Shown here: one piece after another, positions 17,108 through 24,235 of the stretch
Layout: each line of letters starts with the position of its first letter
How positions within the stretch are numbered: position 1 is the first letter of the stretch
NCBI RefSeq assembly: GCF_020687245.1
Contig: NZ_JAJEQG010000021.1
Location: 1-45,560 of the forward strand
Source of the DNA: Faecalibacterium longum CLA-AA-H243
GTDB taxonomy: Bacteria > Bacillota > Clostridia > Oscillospirales > Ruminococcaceae
Direction: 5' to 3'
DNA length: 45,560 nt
Position numbers and translations under genes: made by a program
Notes under the pieces: generated by a model
Databases searched by the model: none
Seen by the model: the letters and a program-made list of their open reading frames with translations, nothing else
Told to the model about the DNA's origin: nothing

Positions 17108-17133
17108 ATGCCGCCTCCGGGCGGCATTTTTTC
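17108..17133 (+). terminator. Terminator before the second relaxase gene
   Basis: ATGCCGCC (17108-17115) pairs with GGCGGCAT (17120-17127) around TCCG, followed by six T. Confidence 0.8.
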
Positions 17134-17152
17134 TTTGCAATAGGGGGTGATG

Positions 17153-18538
17153 ATGCTGGCAGCAACACGGCTGATTGCGCTGCACAAAAACAAGGGCATG
17201 ACCGTTGCGGCCTGCCTGAAAAATCGCACGGACTATATTGAAAACCCGGACAAGACCGAGCAGGGGCAGTATGTCAGCAGCTATGCTTGCAGCGCCCTGA
17301 CAGCAGATGAAGAATTTATGCTTACCAAGCGGCAGTATGATCTCGTAAACGGACGCAGGCAGAAGAGTGATGTAATCGCTTATCAGATACGGCAGTCCTT
17401 CCGTCCGGGGGAAATCACCGCAGAGGAGGCTAACAAAGTAGGCTACGAACTGGCCATGCGTTTTACCAAGGGCAAGCACACCTTTGTGGTGGCAACGCAC
17501 ACAGACCGGCAGCACATCCACAACCATGTGATCTTCAACTCTACGGCACTGGATGGCACCAAAAAGTTCCGGGATTTTTTCTTTTCAGCGTTGGCAGTGC
17601 AGCGGTTGAGTGACCTGATTTGCTTAGAGCACCAGTTGTCCGTCATTGAAAAGAAGCCCTACCGGGAGCGGCAGAAGCGTGTTCTCTATCCTCCAAAGGA
17701 GAGCAACCGTGACCGCCTGTGCGGAATCATCGACACCATTCTTGCGGAAAAGCCGAAGGACTTTGAAGTTTTTCTGCAAAAGCTGGAGCGGCAGGGATAT
17801 AAGGCGAAGCGTGGCAAGCACACGGCGGTAAAGGGCAAGGGGCAGAAACGCTTTATTCGATTCCAAACTCTGGGCACCGGGTACAGTGAGGAAGAAATCA
17901 AGGCAGTGCTGGAGGGTAAAGCGAAACATCAGCCGTACCAGAGAACGCTGCCCAAAGAACAGCCCTTCCAGTTGCTGGTGGACATTCAGGGGAAAATGGC
18001 AGAGGGTAAAAGCGTTGGCTACAAAAAGTGGGCAACCAAGTTCAACCTGAAGGAGATGTCCAAGACGCTGCTATTTTTACAGGAGCAGAAAATCGGCAGT
18101 GCCGAGGAACTGCGGGAACGTGCAGCGGCGGCAACGGAACGCTATCATACTATGGGCGATTCCATCAAGGCGGCAGAAGCGAGGTTGACAGAAATCGCCG
18201 TCCTGAAAACCCACATCATCAACTATGCCAAGACCCGCCCGGTCTATGATGCCTACCGCAAGTCTGGGTACAGTAAAAAGTTTTTGGATGCCCACCGGGA
18301 GGAGATCACTCTGCACAAGGCGGCGAAGGCTGCCTTTGACGAGGCAGGATTGCAAAAGCTGCCGAAGGTCAAGGAGTTGGATGCGGAGTTCTCAGAACTG
18401 CTGACCAAGAAGAAAGCCGCTTACCCGGACTACCGCAAGGCACGGAACGAGATGCAAGAACTGGTTCGTGCGCAGAAAAACGTAGAACGTTTTTTTGCAG
18501 AGGAAAAGGACACCGCCGAGAAAACCCAGACTCGATAA
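17153..18538 (+). CDS. Relaxase/mobilization nuclease
   Basis: A 461-residue relaxase of the Relaxase (PF03432-type) family, unlike the MobA/MobL protein at 10683. Candidate catalytic Tyr28 lies in TDYIENPDKT, and the three-His metal motif is H121-I-H123-N-H125 in HTDRQHIHNHVIFNS. Residues about 180-300 form the usual linker and DNA-binding region; the C-terminus is a Lys/Glu-rich coiled coil. An AGGGGGTG sequence precedes two in-frame ATG codons (17150 and 17153); either is possible. It works with MobC to nick its own oriT, probably nearby. The gene is followed by a strong terminator. Confidence 0.88.
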   Translation: MLAATRLIALHKNKGMTVAACLKNRTDYIENPDKTEQGQYVSSYACSALTADEEFMLTKRQYDLVNGRRQKSDVIAYQIRQSFRPGEITAEEANKVGYELAMRFTKGKHTFVVATHTDRQHIHNHVIFNSTALDGTKKFRDFFFSALAVQRLSDLICLEHQLSVIEKKPYRERQKRVLYPPKESNRDRLCGIIDTILAEKPKDFEVFLQKLERQGYKAKRGKHTAVKGKGQKRFIRFQTLGTGYSEEEIKAVLEGKAKHQPYQRTLPKEQPFQLLVDIQGKMAEGKSVGYKKWATKFNLKEMSKTLLFLQEQKIGSAEELRERAAAATERYHTMGDSIKAAEARLTEIAVLKTHIINYAKTRPVYDAYRKSGYSKKFLDAHREEITLHKAAKAAFDEAGLQKLPKVKELDAEFSELLTKKKAAYPDYRKARNEMQELVRAQKNVERFFAEEKDTAEKTQTR

Positions 18539-18544
18539 ACGAAT

Positions 18545-18592
18545 GCCGCCGAGGAGCTTTCCTACTTGGGAAGCGTCCTCGGCGGCTTTTTT
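18545..18592 (+). terminator. Strong terminator after the second relaxase
   Basis: GCCGCCGAGGA (18545-18555) pairs perfectly with TCCTCGGCGGC (18576-18586), followed by six T. Confidence 0.9.
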
Positions 18593-18785
18593 AGTTTATG
18601 TAGCAGCGGTCCTGTTTTATAAGCCAATCTTCACACAGCCGCTGGGCTTCGTCCTTTGTGCAGCAGGTGCAGTTGAAAAGTTTGCCACGGATGGAACAGT
18701 AAGTGTAGTGTACCTTCGGGACTCCATTGGCATCTCGAAAATCAACGCAACGTTCCTCACCGGGCAGCAGATCGATCGTATCCAT
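18591..18785 (-). CDS. Small Cys-containing protein, DUF3873-like
   Basis: A 64-residue protein (MDTIDLLPGEERCVDFRDANGVPK...) with five Cys residues, including C-T-C-C. It resembles the small DUF3873-type proteins of mobile elements, in which a short beta-sheet segment (VHYTYCSIRGKLFNC) precedes a helix (DEAQRLCEDWL). AAGGAGC lies 11 bases before the ATG, supporting translation. It points against the flanking genes and converges on the relaxase terminator. Function unknown; the family call is tentative. Confidence 0.5.
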   Translation of the reverse strand: MDTIDLLPGEERCVDFRDANGVPKVHYTYCSIRGKLFNCTCCTKDEAQRLCEDWLIKQDRCYIN

Positions 18786-19017
18786 GTTCAGCAGCTCCTT
18801 TTACCTTCGTTCATGTGCCAAGGGGCACAACGTTTGCTATTGTACCATGTACCGTTCCAAAAGACCATTGCTTTTTTGACCAAAGATACGCACAAAAATT
18901 TTTCGTCCCAAAAGTATCCAGATGGCGTTGAGTAAACGCTATTGGATTGTGTATAACAAAAATTGCGACAGGTATGCTATTGGTGTGTAACAAACACAAT
19001 TAGAATGTGAGGTCGCT

Positions 19018-19350
19018 ATGAATACGCTTTTGGGTCAACGAATACGAGAACAGCGCAAGGAAAAAGGCTGGACGATTGAACAGTTTGCAGAACGGGTCGA
19101 TTTGTCGGCAAATTATGTTGGAGATTTAGAGCGCGGAGTAAAAATCCCCAAACTGGAAACCTTTATCCGAATCGTAGAGGTGTTGGACGTATCTGCTGAT
19201 GTGCTGATCCGGGATTCCGTTCCATCCGCATCCCATGTGGCAGATGACGAACTGAGCAGAAAGCTGAGCCAGCTCACACCGGGGCAGAAGAAAGCTGCCA
19301 TTGACATTCTGAATGCATACACCGACAACATTCCCTATATTACAAAATAA
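19018..19350 (+). CDS. XRE family transcriptional regulator
   Basis: A 110-residue protein with a Cro/C1-type helix-turn-helix at about residues 6-62 (IREQRKEKGWTIEQFAERVDLSANYVGDLERGVKIPKLETF) and a short helical tail (LTPGQKKAAIDILNAY). It probably controls an element gene set or itself. Two similar motifs, GTGTATAACAAA (about 18949-18960) and GTGTGTAACAAAC (about 18982-18994), lie in the upstream gap and could be operators. The 230-base gap before it is otherwise empty on the plus strand. Confidence 0.85.
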   Translation: MNTLLGQRIREQRKEKGWTIEQFAERVDLSANYVGDLERGVKIPKLETFIRIVEVLDVSADVLIRDSVPSASHVADDELSRKLSQLTPGQKKAAIDILNAYTDNIPYITK

Positions 19351-19360
19351 CACCTATGTC

Positions 19361-19398
19361 AAAGAACGCCAGCAAACGTGCTGACGCTCTTTCTTTTT
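19361..19398 (+). terminator. Imperfect terminator after the XRE gene
   Basis: A 14-base stem with two mismatches (19361-19374 with 19379-19392) is followed by a T-rich tract (CTTTTTG). Confidence 0.55.
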
Positions 19399-19471
19399 GC
19401 CCACAAATAGTCTATAATCAACACTATAAGCGTGCATATAACGCTAACAGTGAGTGTTTGAGGTGAACGAC

Positions 19472-19975
19472 ATGACAATCCTACCCAATATCGAAGAAGC
19501 AATGGAAGATGCCCGGAATGGAAAGCTGAGTCCGTATTGGCAGAACGACCTATACCGTGAATGTCACCGTCAGAAGTTATCGGACGAAGAACAGCAGGCT
19601 CTTTCGGAACTGGAGCGCATTTTGTCCGAAACTCCACAATGGAGCAGCGAAGAAGAATTGCATCATGACATGGCGAACATCGGCGGCAGAGTCTGGTACT
19701 GCCACTACTGGGAGGAACACTACTCCATGGTGCAGTTGACGGAAGATCGCAACGGCAGATTTAATACTGCCTACGTTCTGGACAGAAACACTTCCCCGGA
19801 AATGCGCCGGGAGGCTGCACTGCTGGCGCAGAAGGAGCTTGCGGAATGTATGCAGAAATGGGGCATTACGCTTCTGGATGCGCCTGTTCCTGAACAGATG
19901 AAGTACGATTCTCTTGCAGAAGCCGCTTCTCACCTCATGCAAGTTTTGAACGACTCAGAGCACATCACCGGGTAA
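19472..19975 (+). CDS. Acidic protein of unknown function
   Basis: A 167-residue protein (MTILPNIEEAMEDARNGKLSPYWQNDLYRE...) rich in Glu and Trp/Tyr, with no domain I recognise. It has a mixed helical character, a central tract GGRVWYCHYWEEHYSMVQL and an acidic C-terminus. GAGGTG lies seven bases before the ATG at 19472, which is preferred to the upstream in-frame ATG at 19454. A -10-like TATAAT lies near 19413. It is the last gene before the change to chromosomal-like sequence and may be the last gene of the element. Confidence 0.6.
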   Translation: MTILPNIEEAMEDARNGKLSPYWQNDLYRECHRQKLSDEEQQALSELERILSETPQWSSEEELHHDMANIGGRVWYCHYWEEHYSMVQLTEDRNGRFNTAYVLDRNTSPEMRREAALLAQKELAECMQKWGITLLDAPVPEQMKYDSLAEAASHLMQVLNDSEHITG

Positions 19976-19977
19976 AA

Positions 19978-20089
19978 AGCGTCCCGAAGGGATGCGCAGC
20001 CTGCATTGGAAAATGCAGATCAAAGGGGCTTGGGGCATTCCCCAACAAGCGTTTTGCAACGCAAAATAAGCAGATGTATATACGTCTGC
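19978..20089. repeat. Row of four hairpins in a gene-free stretch
   Basis: Within 112 bases there are four separate short palindromes: GCGTCCC-GAA-GGGATGC (19978-19994, one G-T pair), CTGCATT/AATGCAG (20001-20018), TTGGGG-CATT-CCCCAA (20030-20045) and the near-perfect 20-base palindrome at 20070-20089 (GCAGA...TCTGC). The whole gap to the next gene (19976-20438) holds no credible gene. The row may be a structured RNA, an element end or a transfer or replication site. Confidence 0.55.
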
Positions 20090-20332
20090 ACTGCTTGCTG
20101 GTACAATGTCATCGATGAAACAAAAATAGTTTCATCAAAGACGGTTATATGGTTGTGCCGATTTCCAAAACATAGTAATATTGAAGTACTAACTGGGGCT
20201 GAAAGTGGCAAAACTGCTTGGTTTCCATTCAGGAATTACTAACAGCGTAGACCGTCCGTTCGCTTCGTATACCGTCAGCGTCACAAATTGACACCAATTT
20301 ATCATTCTTCACGAAGTATGTGCTAAAATCTC

Positions 20333-20361
20333 TTGACAGCACCTCACAAAATATGTTATCT
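20333..20361 (+). promoter_or_regulatory. Promoter of the flavin-binding lipoprotein gene
   Basis: TTGACA (20333-20338) is followed after 17 bases by TTATCT (20356-20361), about 80 bases before the start codon. Confidence 0.6.
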
Positions 20362-20438
20362 TTTGTAAACATCCTTGAAAAGGTATGACCTTTTCTGGGG
20401 ACCGAACACAAACCGATTTTTCTCTGGAGGAAAGACCC

Positions 20439-21776
20439 ATGAAACAGGAGATCATCCGCAAACTGAGCGCTGCCGTGGCCATGAGCCTCGTTGTTGGCGT
20501 CTCTCTGGCCGCCTGCGGCGGCAGCAGCAGCTCCACCGCCGCTGGTGTGACTAAGACCGGCTCTGCCGAAGGCTTTGGCGGTGCTGTCACCGCCACCCTG
20601 ACCGTGGATGCCAACGGCACCGTTACCGACTGCAAGCTGGAAGGCGCACAGGAGACCGAGAGCATCGGCGGCGCTGCACTGGAAGAGCTGTCCAAGCAGG
20701 TCGTGGCCGCCAACGGCCCCGCCATCGACGGCGTTGCCGGTGCCACGGTGACCACCAAGGCTGTCCGGAAGGCTGTTGCCGCCGCACTGGGTGTGGAGCT
20801 GGCCGAAGAGGCCCCCGCCGACTCTGCTGCCGCAGCCCCCGCTGAGCCCGCCGCCATCGTCCCGGTGGAAGGCGGCATCCAGATCGGTCAGGCCTATGCT
20901 GCCGCCCACGGCACCAAGTGCTTCACCGAAGCGGTGGCTGTGGTGAAGGATGACGTCATCCTCGCCGCCTACCTCGACGATTTCCAGTTCACCAGCGCCG
21001 ATGCAGGCGTGACCGCCGTGCCCAACTCCGACTCCGACTTTGCCGCAGGCTACGCCGAGGGCAAGGTTCTGATGTCCAAGCGGGCCAACGCTGATTATTA
21101 CAGCAAGATGATGGCCGAAAAGGGCGGCTCCACGGTCGCTCTGGATGCAAACTTCGACGCCATCCAGAACTTTGCTGTCGGCAAGACCATCTCCGAGCTG
21201 GAGGATGTGGCCGCCAAAGGTGCCGAGGCTGTGGACGCCGTCTCCGGCGCAACGCTGGTGGATACCGCCGGTTATCTCTCCGCCATCGTGGATGCCGCCA
21301 AAAATGCCCAGACCACGCAGGCCGTGGAGTTCAACGGCAGCTCCGAGGACCTGAAGCTGAATGTGGTCTATGGGGCCGCACACGGCACCAAATGCTTCAC
21401 CTCCGGCGCTGTCGCCACCGCCGGGGACACCATCGTGCTGAGCTACATTGACGAGTTCCAGTTTGCCGGTTCGGACGCCGGGGTCGTCGGTGTGCCCAAC
21501 TCCGATTCCGACTTCGGCGCAGGCTACGCCGAGGGCAAGGTGCTGATGTCCAAGCGGGTCAACGCCGATTACTACAGCAAGATGATGGCCGAAAAGGCTG
21601 GTTCCACCGTTTCGCTGGATGCCAACTACGACGCCATCCAGAACCACGTGAACGGCATGAGCATTGCCGACGCCGAGGCTCTGAGCAAAGATGAAAAGGC
21701 TGTGGACGCCGTTTCCGGTGCCACGCTGGTGGATACTGCCGGCTACGTTGGTGTGCTGGTGGATGCCGCAAAGTAA
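20439..21776 (+). CDS. FMN-binding lipoprotein with three flavin-attachment motifs
   Basis: A 445-residue exported protein. Residues 1-25 are a signal peptide ending at a lipobox (SLAAC, lipidated Cys26), followed by a Ser-rich linker. Three FMN-binding-type units follow, each ending in the motif to which the ApbE enzyme links FMN through a Thr: DGVAGAT (T103), DAVSGAT (T272) and DAVSGAT (T429). Units two and three are near-identical 135-residue repeats (YAEGKVLMSKR, NADYYSKMMAEK in both). The protein should be anchored outside the membrane and carry up to three covalent flavins, as in flavin-based extracellular electron transfer. Own promoter, a good ribosome binding site (GGAGGAAAG) and a strong terminator make it a single-gene unit. 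Confidence 0.88.
   Translation: MKQEIIRKLSAAVAMSLVVGVSLAACGGSSSSTAAGVTKTGSAEGFGGAVTATLTVDANGTVTDCKLEGAQETESIGGAALEELSKQVVAANGPAIDGVAGATVTTKAVRKAVAAALGVELAEEAPADSAAAAPAEPAAIVPVEGGIQIGQAYAAAHGTKCFTEAVAVVKDDVILAAYLDDFQFTSADAGVTAVPNSDSDFAAGYAEGKVLMSKRANADYYSKMMAEKGGSTVALDANFDAIQNFAVGKTISELEDVAAKGAEAVDAVSGATLVDTAGYLSAIVDAAKNAQTTQAVEFNGSSEDLKLNVVYGAAHGTKCFTSGAVATAGDTIVLSYIDEFQFAGSDAGVVGVPNSDSDFGAGYAEGKVLMSKRVNADYYSKMMAEKAGSTVSLDANYDAIQNHVNGMSIADAEALSKDEKAVDAVSGATLVDTAGYVGVLVDAAK
20880..21774 (+). repeat. Direct repeat of about 0.4 kb inside the lipoprotein gene
   Basis: The DNA from about 20890 to 21300 and from about 21365 to 21774 is highly alike, for example around the shared GCCGAGGGCAAGGT tract at 21054 and 21529. 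It reflects a recent internal duplication and could recombine to change the number of flavin units. Confidence 0.75.
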
Positions 21777-21810
21777 GGCAAGAAAAATAACGTTCCTCTG
21801 AATACAGCAG

Positions 21811-21838
21811 CGCCCGCCGGGAGATTTCCCGGCGGGCG
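21811..21838 (+). terminator. Terminator after the lipoprotein gene
   Basis: CGCCCGCCGGGA pairs with TCCCGGCGGGCG around a short loop, then a T-containing tail. The stretch 21840-21983 after it holds no gene. Confidence 0.8.
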
Positions 21839-21983
21839 TTGCTTATTTATTATATGTTTTATTGTATCCAGAACGGTTCGCCTAAACCGAGGGCCGCGCT
21901 GCGCGCTTCTGACGTTCCTTCTCCCTGTAGCAGGTTTGCCACAACAATGCGGCCTTTCAGGCCGTATTCAACTGCTTTCAGTT

Positions 21984-22148
21984 CTAGTTAAACATGAGTG
22001 CTATCAGGAAGAAAATCATAGCAATCCCCACGAGCCAAGGGATAATTTTCTCTTGATGAAACTCTCGGAATCTCAATGATCTTATAAACAGAACACCCAA
22101 TAGGCCGATGATACACCATGCTGAAACGGTAAGACAGATATCGTACAT
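21984..22148 (-). CDS. Small two-helix membrane protein
   Basis: A 54-residue frame (MYDICLTVSAWCIIGLLGVL...) has two hydrophobic helices, about residues 5-22 and 37-52, joined by a charged loop (RSLRFREFHQEK). The start has GGGAGG about nine bases upstream. It ends the minus-strand gene series, 43 bases after the methyltransferase gene stop. Size, hydrophobic pattern and binding site support a real gene, but no family is recognised. Confidence 0.55.
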   Translation of the reverse strand: MYDICLTVSAWCIIGLLGVLFIRSLRFREFHQEKIIPWLVGIAMIFFLIALMFN

Positions 22149-22191
22149 GTTCCTTGCCTCCCTCGTATCTCTTGTATGGCTTGATTGTATC

Positions 22192-22806
22192 TTATCCCTC
22201 CGATTTCACACATTCGGCATAGGTTAATGGGAACGAGGCTTTCAGGACAGCGCTTTTCCGCACCGTCCAGTCGTTTTGCCGCAGGAAACGCAGGTATTCC
22301 TCGCTCGTCCATCTGCTGTGGAGAGGGAAGCCCGCCAGCTTCATGAAAAATGCCTTGACCTTGCCGGAAAACGAGTTCCCCGCGTGGGTGAAGGTCGGCG
22401 CAATGAGCACGCCGTCCTCTTTCAGCACCCGCTTGATTTCTTGCAGGGCTTTTTCCGGCTGCGGCACGATGTGCAGCGCATTGGACACGATCACCACATC
22501 AAAGGACTCATCCGCATAGGGCAGGCGGAACATATCCTGCACGGAAAAGTGCAGCTTGGCAGAGTGTTTATCACGCTTGGCCTCGGTAATCATCTCCGCG
22601 GAGGCATCCGTCGCCTCGATGTGCGCTACCGCGTTCACAATGTGCTTTGCAATCAGTCCCGTGCCGGTCGCCAGCTCCAGCACCGTTTTGGCTTTCACCA
22701 CCGGCCGGATCAGCTTATACATCTCTTCGTATGCCGCCCGATCCTTTCGCATAAAGCGGTCGTAACGACCGGCATTTTTGTCCCAGAAGGTCTTTCGTTC
22801 TTTCAT
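22192..22806 (-). CDS. Class I SAM-dependent methyltransferase
   Basis: A 204-residue enzyme with the Rossmann motifs of the UbiE/Methyltransf_11 group: motif I VLELATGTGLIAKHI (about residues 42-56), the acidic residue of motif II in IEATDASAEM, and the post-motif ADESFDVVIVSNALHIV. The N-terminus (KTFWDKNAGRYDRFM) is typical. It transfers a methyl group from S-adenosylmethionine to a small molecule that cannot be identified here. It may be co-transcribed with the truncated YgbA-like gene upstream and the small membrane protein downstream. The sequence is complete. Confidence 0.85.
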   Translation of the reverse strand: MKERKTFWDKNAGRYDRFMRKDRAAYEEMYKLIRPVVKAKTVLELATGTGLIAKHIVNAVAHIEATDASAEMITEAKRDKHSAKLHFSVQDMFRLPYADESFDVVIVSNALHIVPQPEKALQEIKRVLKEDGVLIAPTFTHAGNSFSGKVKAFFMKLAGFPLHSRWTSEEYLRFLRQNDWTVRKSAVLKASFPLTYAECVKSEG

Positions 22807-22910
22807 AGCCGTTGCCCTTATCTCTTCTTTATTTTTTGCCGCATTGTGCCTCTCGGAAAGGATTCAAAGTGCCACTAAATTTTCCCGTGCAGGCACCTGT
22901 CCCGCCGCTC

Positions 22911-23033
22911 TCAGGCGTATTCCAGCAGTGCATTGCACGCCGGACAAAGCGCCTCGCCCCTTGTCCAATGCACGCCACAACAATACCGGCGCACCATGAG
23001 GGTAACGGTTTCGATCTCCTTTTCCGTGTTCAA
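22911..23033 (-). pseudogene. YgbA-like (nitrous oxide-stimulated promoter family) gene, cut short
   Basis: The frame reads NTEKEIETVTLMVRRYCCG... with CCGVHW and LCPACNALLEYA, matching the N-terminal half of the small Cys-rich YgbA family, whose E. coli member is induced by nitrosative stress. The likely start is a TTG at 23031-23033 with AAAGGA eight bases upstream. After 40 residues a TGA (22911-22913) occurs where the family has Arg; the same frame then continues ERRDRC, still family-like, until a TAG, and the C-terminal Cys cluster is missing or degraded. The product, if made, is a fragment. Confidence 0.55.
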
Positions 23034-23091
23034 GTTCTGAAGTCCTTTCTGTTTTATACACAGTTAGTCTTTTCTAACCGTCTGGTGGAAG

Positions 23092-23158
23092 AAAAGGCAG
23101 GCCACCTGTATGTAGTCTGCCTTTTGCCTGATGCGAAAGCCCGCAGACACGCGGGGCT
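23092..23158 (-). terminator. Terminator hairpins after ferritin
   Basis: Directly after the ferritin stop, AGCCCGC/GCGGGGCT (23138-23158) forms a hairpin followed on the minus strand by TTT. A second, AAAAGGCAG/CTGCCTTTT (23092-23100 with 23117-23125), follows. Confidence 0.65.
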
Positions 23159-23667
23159 TACAGCACCAGCGAGGGCGCGGTGTAGACCCGTGCCTTCAGC
23201 TCGCTGTTTAGCATATACAGTCCCTTGCTGTCACCGCCGAACAGATCCATCTTGGTAATGAGGTCAGCGGCGTTCTTCTCCTCCTCGCCCTGTTCCTTGA
23301 TGAACCAGTCCAGCATCTGCATGGTGCGGAAGTCCCTGACCTCGTATGCGGCGGCGTAGATGGCATTGATGCTGGCGGTGATCAGCATCTCGTGTTCCAG
23401 TGCTTTTTTCAGCGGGGCCATGTGGTCGCCTCGTTCCCACTCCGGCTTTGCGATAGCCTCAAAGGTGACGTCCTCGCCGTTATTCTGCAAATACTGATAA
23501 AACAGCATGGCGTGATCCCGTTCCTCCTGCGCCTGTACCCGGTACCAGTTCTCAAAGCCGTCCAGTCCGACGGCGGCGTAGTAGTTGGCAAAGTCCAGAT
23601 ACAGATAGGCGGAGTAGAACTCCTTATTGATCTGCTCGTTGAGCAGAAGAGATACGTTAGTGTTCAT
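23158..23667 (-). CDS. Ferritin
   Basis: A 169-residue iron-storage protein: four-helix ferritin fold with ferroxidase-site residues in LLNEQINKEFYSAYLYL (Glu, Tyr), QAQEERDHAMLFYQYL (Glu, Glu, His) and IKEQGEEEKNAADLI (Gln, Glu). It oxidises and stores Fe2+ in a cage, limiting Fenton chemistry. The ATG at 23667 is preferred because GGAGGAG lies about seven bases before it. The open frame runs further upstream into a Fur-family remnant, so a longer fused product cannot be excluded. It belongs to the oxygen-defence gene set. Confidence 0.9.
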   Translation of the reverse strand: MNTNVSLLLNEQINKEFYSAYLYLDFANYYAAVGLDGFENWYRVQAQEERDHAMLFYQYLQNNGEDVTFEAIAKPEWERGDHMAPLKKALEHEMLITASINAIYAAAYEVRDFRTMQMLDWFIKEQGEEEKNAADLITKMDLFGGDSKGLYMLNSELKARVYTAPSLVL

Positions 23668-23841
23668 GATACTTCTCCTCCATAAGATTGTCTTTTCCTG
23701 CTCCCGGAATGGGGGCAGATATACCGTACCCAGAGCGATGCTGGGATGCTCCCTTTTCATCTCCAGGGACACCTGCTCCGCCTTGGGATGCTGCTGCAGC
23801 TCCGTTACGGCGGCCAATATCTCCTCTGCGTATTTTGGCAT
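23668..23841 (-). pseudogene. Fur/PerR-type regulator remnant joined in frame to ferritin
   Basis: The 58 codons before the ferritin start begin MPKYAEEILAAVTELQQHPKAEQV and continue to IALGTVY, which is the N-terminal DNA-binding region of Fur-family regulators up to the start of the recognition helix. The rest of that protein, including metal-binding and dimer domains, is missing; 17 unrelated residues follow and the frame then enters ferritin without a stop. GGAG precedes the ATG by about ten bases and a good promoter lies upstream. It looks like a deletion that removed most of a PerR-like gene and placed ferritin under its promoter. Confidence 0.65.
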
Positions 23842-23888
23842 ACCGCCAATTCTCCAAATGCAAGAATGAACCTTATTATTTTGCTTTT

Positions 23889-23916
23889 ATTATACCTATA
23901 TTTTTTTCTCTGTCAA
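23889..23916 (-). promoter_or_regulatory. Promoter for the Fur remnant and ferritin
   Basis: On the minus strand TTGACA (23911-23916) and TATAAT (23889-23894) are separated by 16 bases, about 45 bases before the ATG at 23841. Both boxes match the consensus exactly. Confidence 0.75.
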
Positions 23917-23973
23917 CAACCACAAAGGGCTTGTGCTCCAAAAGCTGCCTCGAAGCCGATTTTCTCAAATTAT

Positions 23974-23988
23974 GTGACGCCGTCACAG
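23974..23988. promoter_or_regulatory. Candidate Crp/Fnr-type site A
   Basis: TGTGACGCCGTCACA is a perfect 7-1-7 palindrome and matches the pattern GTGACGNNGTYAC shared with sites at 39313 and 40375. It lies about 100 bases upstream of the predicted ferritin transcription start. Confidence 0.5.
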
Positions 23989-24022
23989 TAAAACCGCTTG
24001 TCACGCGGCAATACTACGCATA

Positions 24023-24060
24023 AAAGCACAGCCGCAGAGTACATCTGTGGCTGTGCTTTG
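24023..24060 (-). terminator. Terminator after the thioredoxin reductase gene
   Basis: AAAGCACAGCCGCAGA (24023-24038) pairs with TCTGTGGCTGTGCTTT (24045-24060) with one wobble; the minus strand continues TTTTA. The stretch 23917-24235 holds only this hairpin and the palindrome at 23974; no convincing gene was seen. Confidence 0.65.
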
Positions 24061-24235
24061 TGTTCAGTTGCTCACTGTTGTGTGGACTGGATATGGAGAG
24101 ACAACATATCTCTTGATCTTACATGGGTTATCTTATCTGCCATCACTCTGGCAGTTTGCCTTGCAGATATGTCGGCATCCCCACTGCGGTCGTATCCGGC
24201 CTGACCTTAAACATGGCTTTTTCAATCTACCTCCC

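Noticed and set aside
20006-20242. 78-codon plus-strand frame in the gap before the lipoprotein gene
   Set aside because: No ribosome binding site and it runs through the hairpin row; composition is not protein-like.
20229-21647. Long minus-strand open frame (472 codons) across the lipoprotein gene
   Set aside because: It is antisense to a clear lipoprotein, Gly/His-rich with no domain, and arises from the GC-rich codon use of the plus-strand gene.
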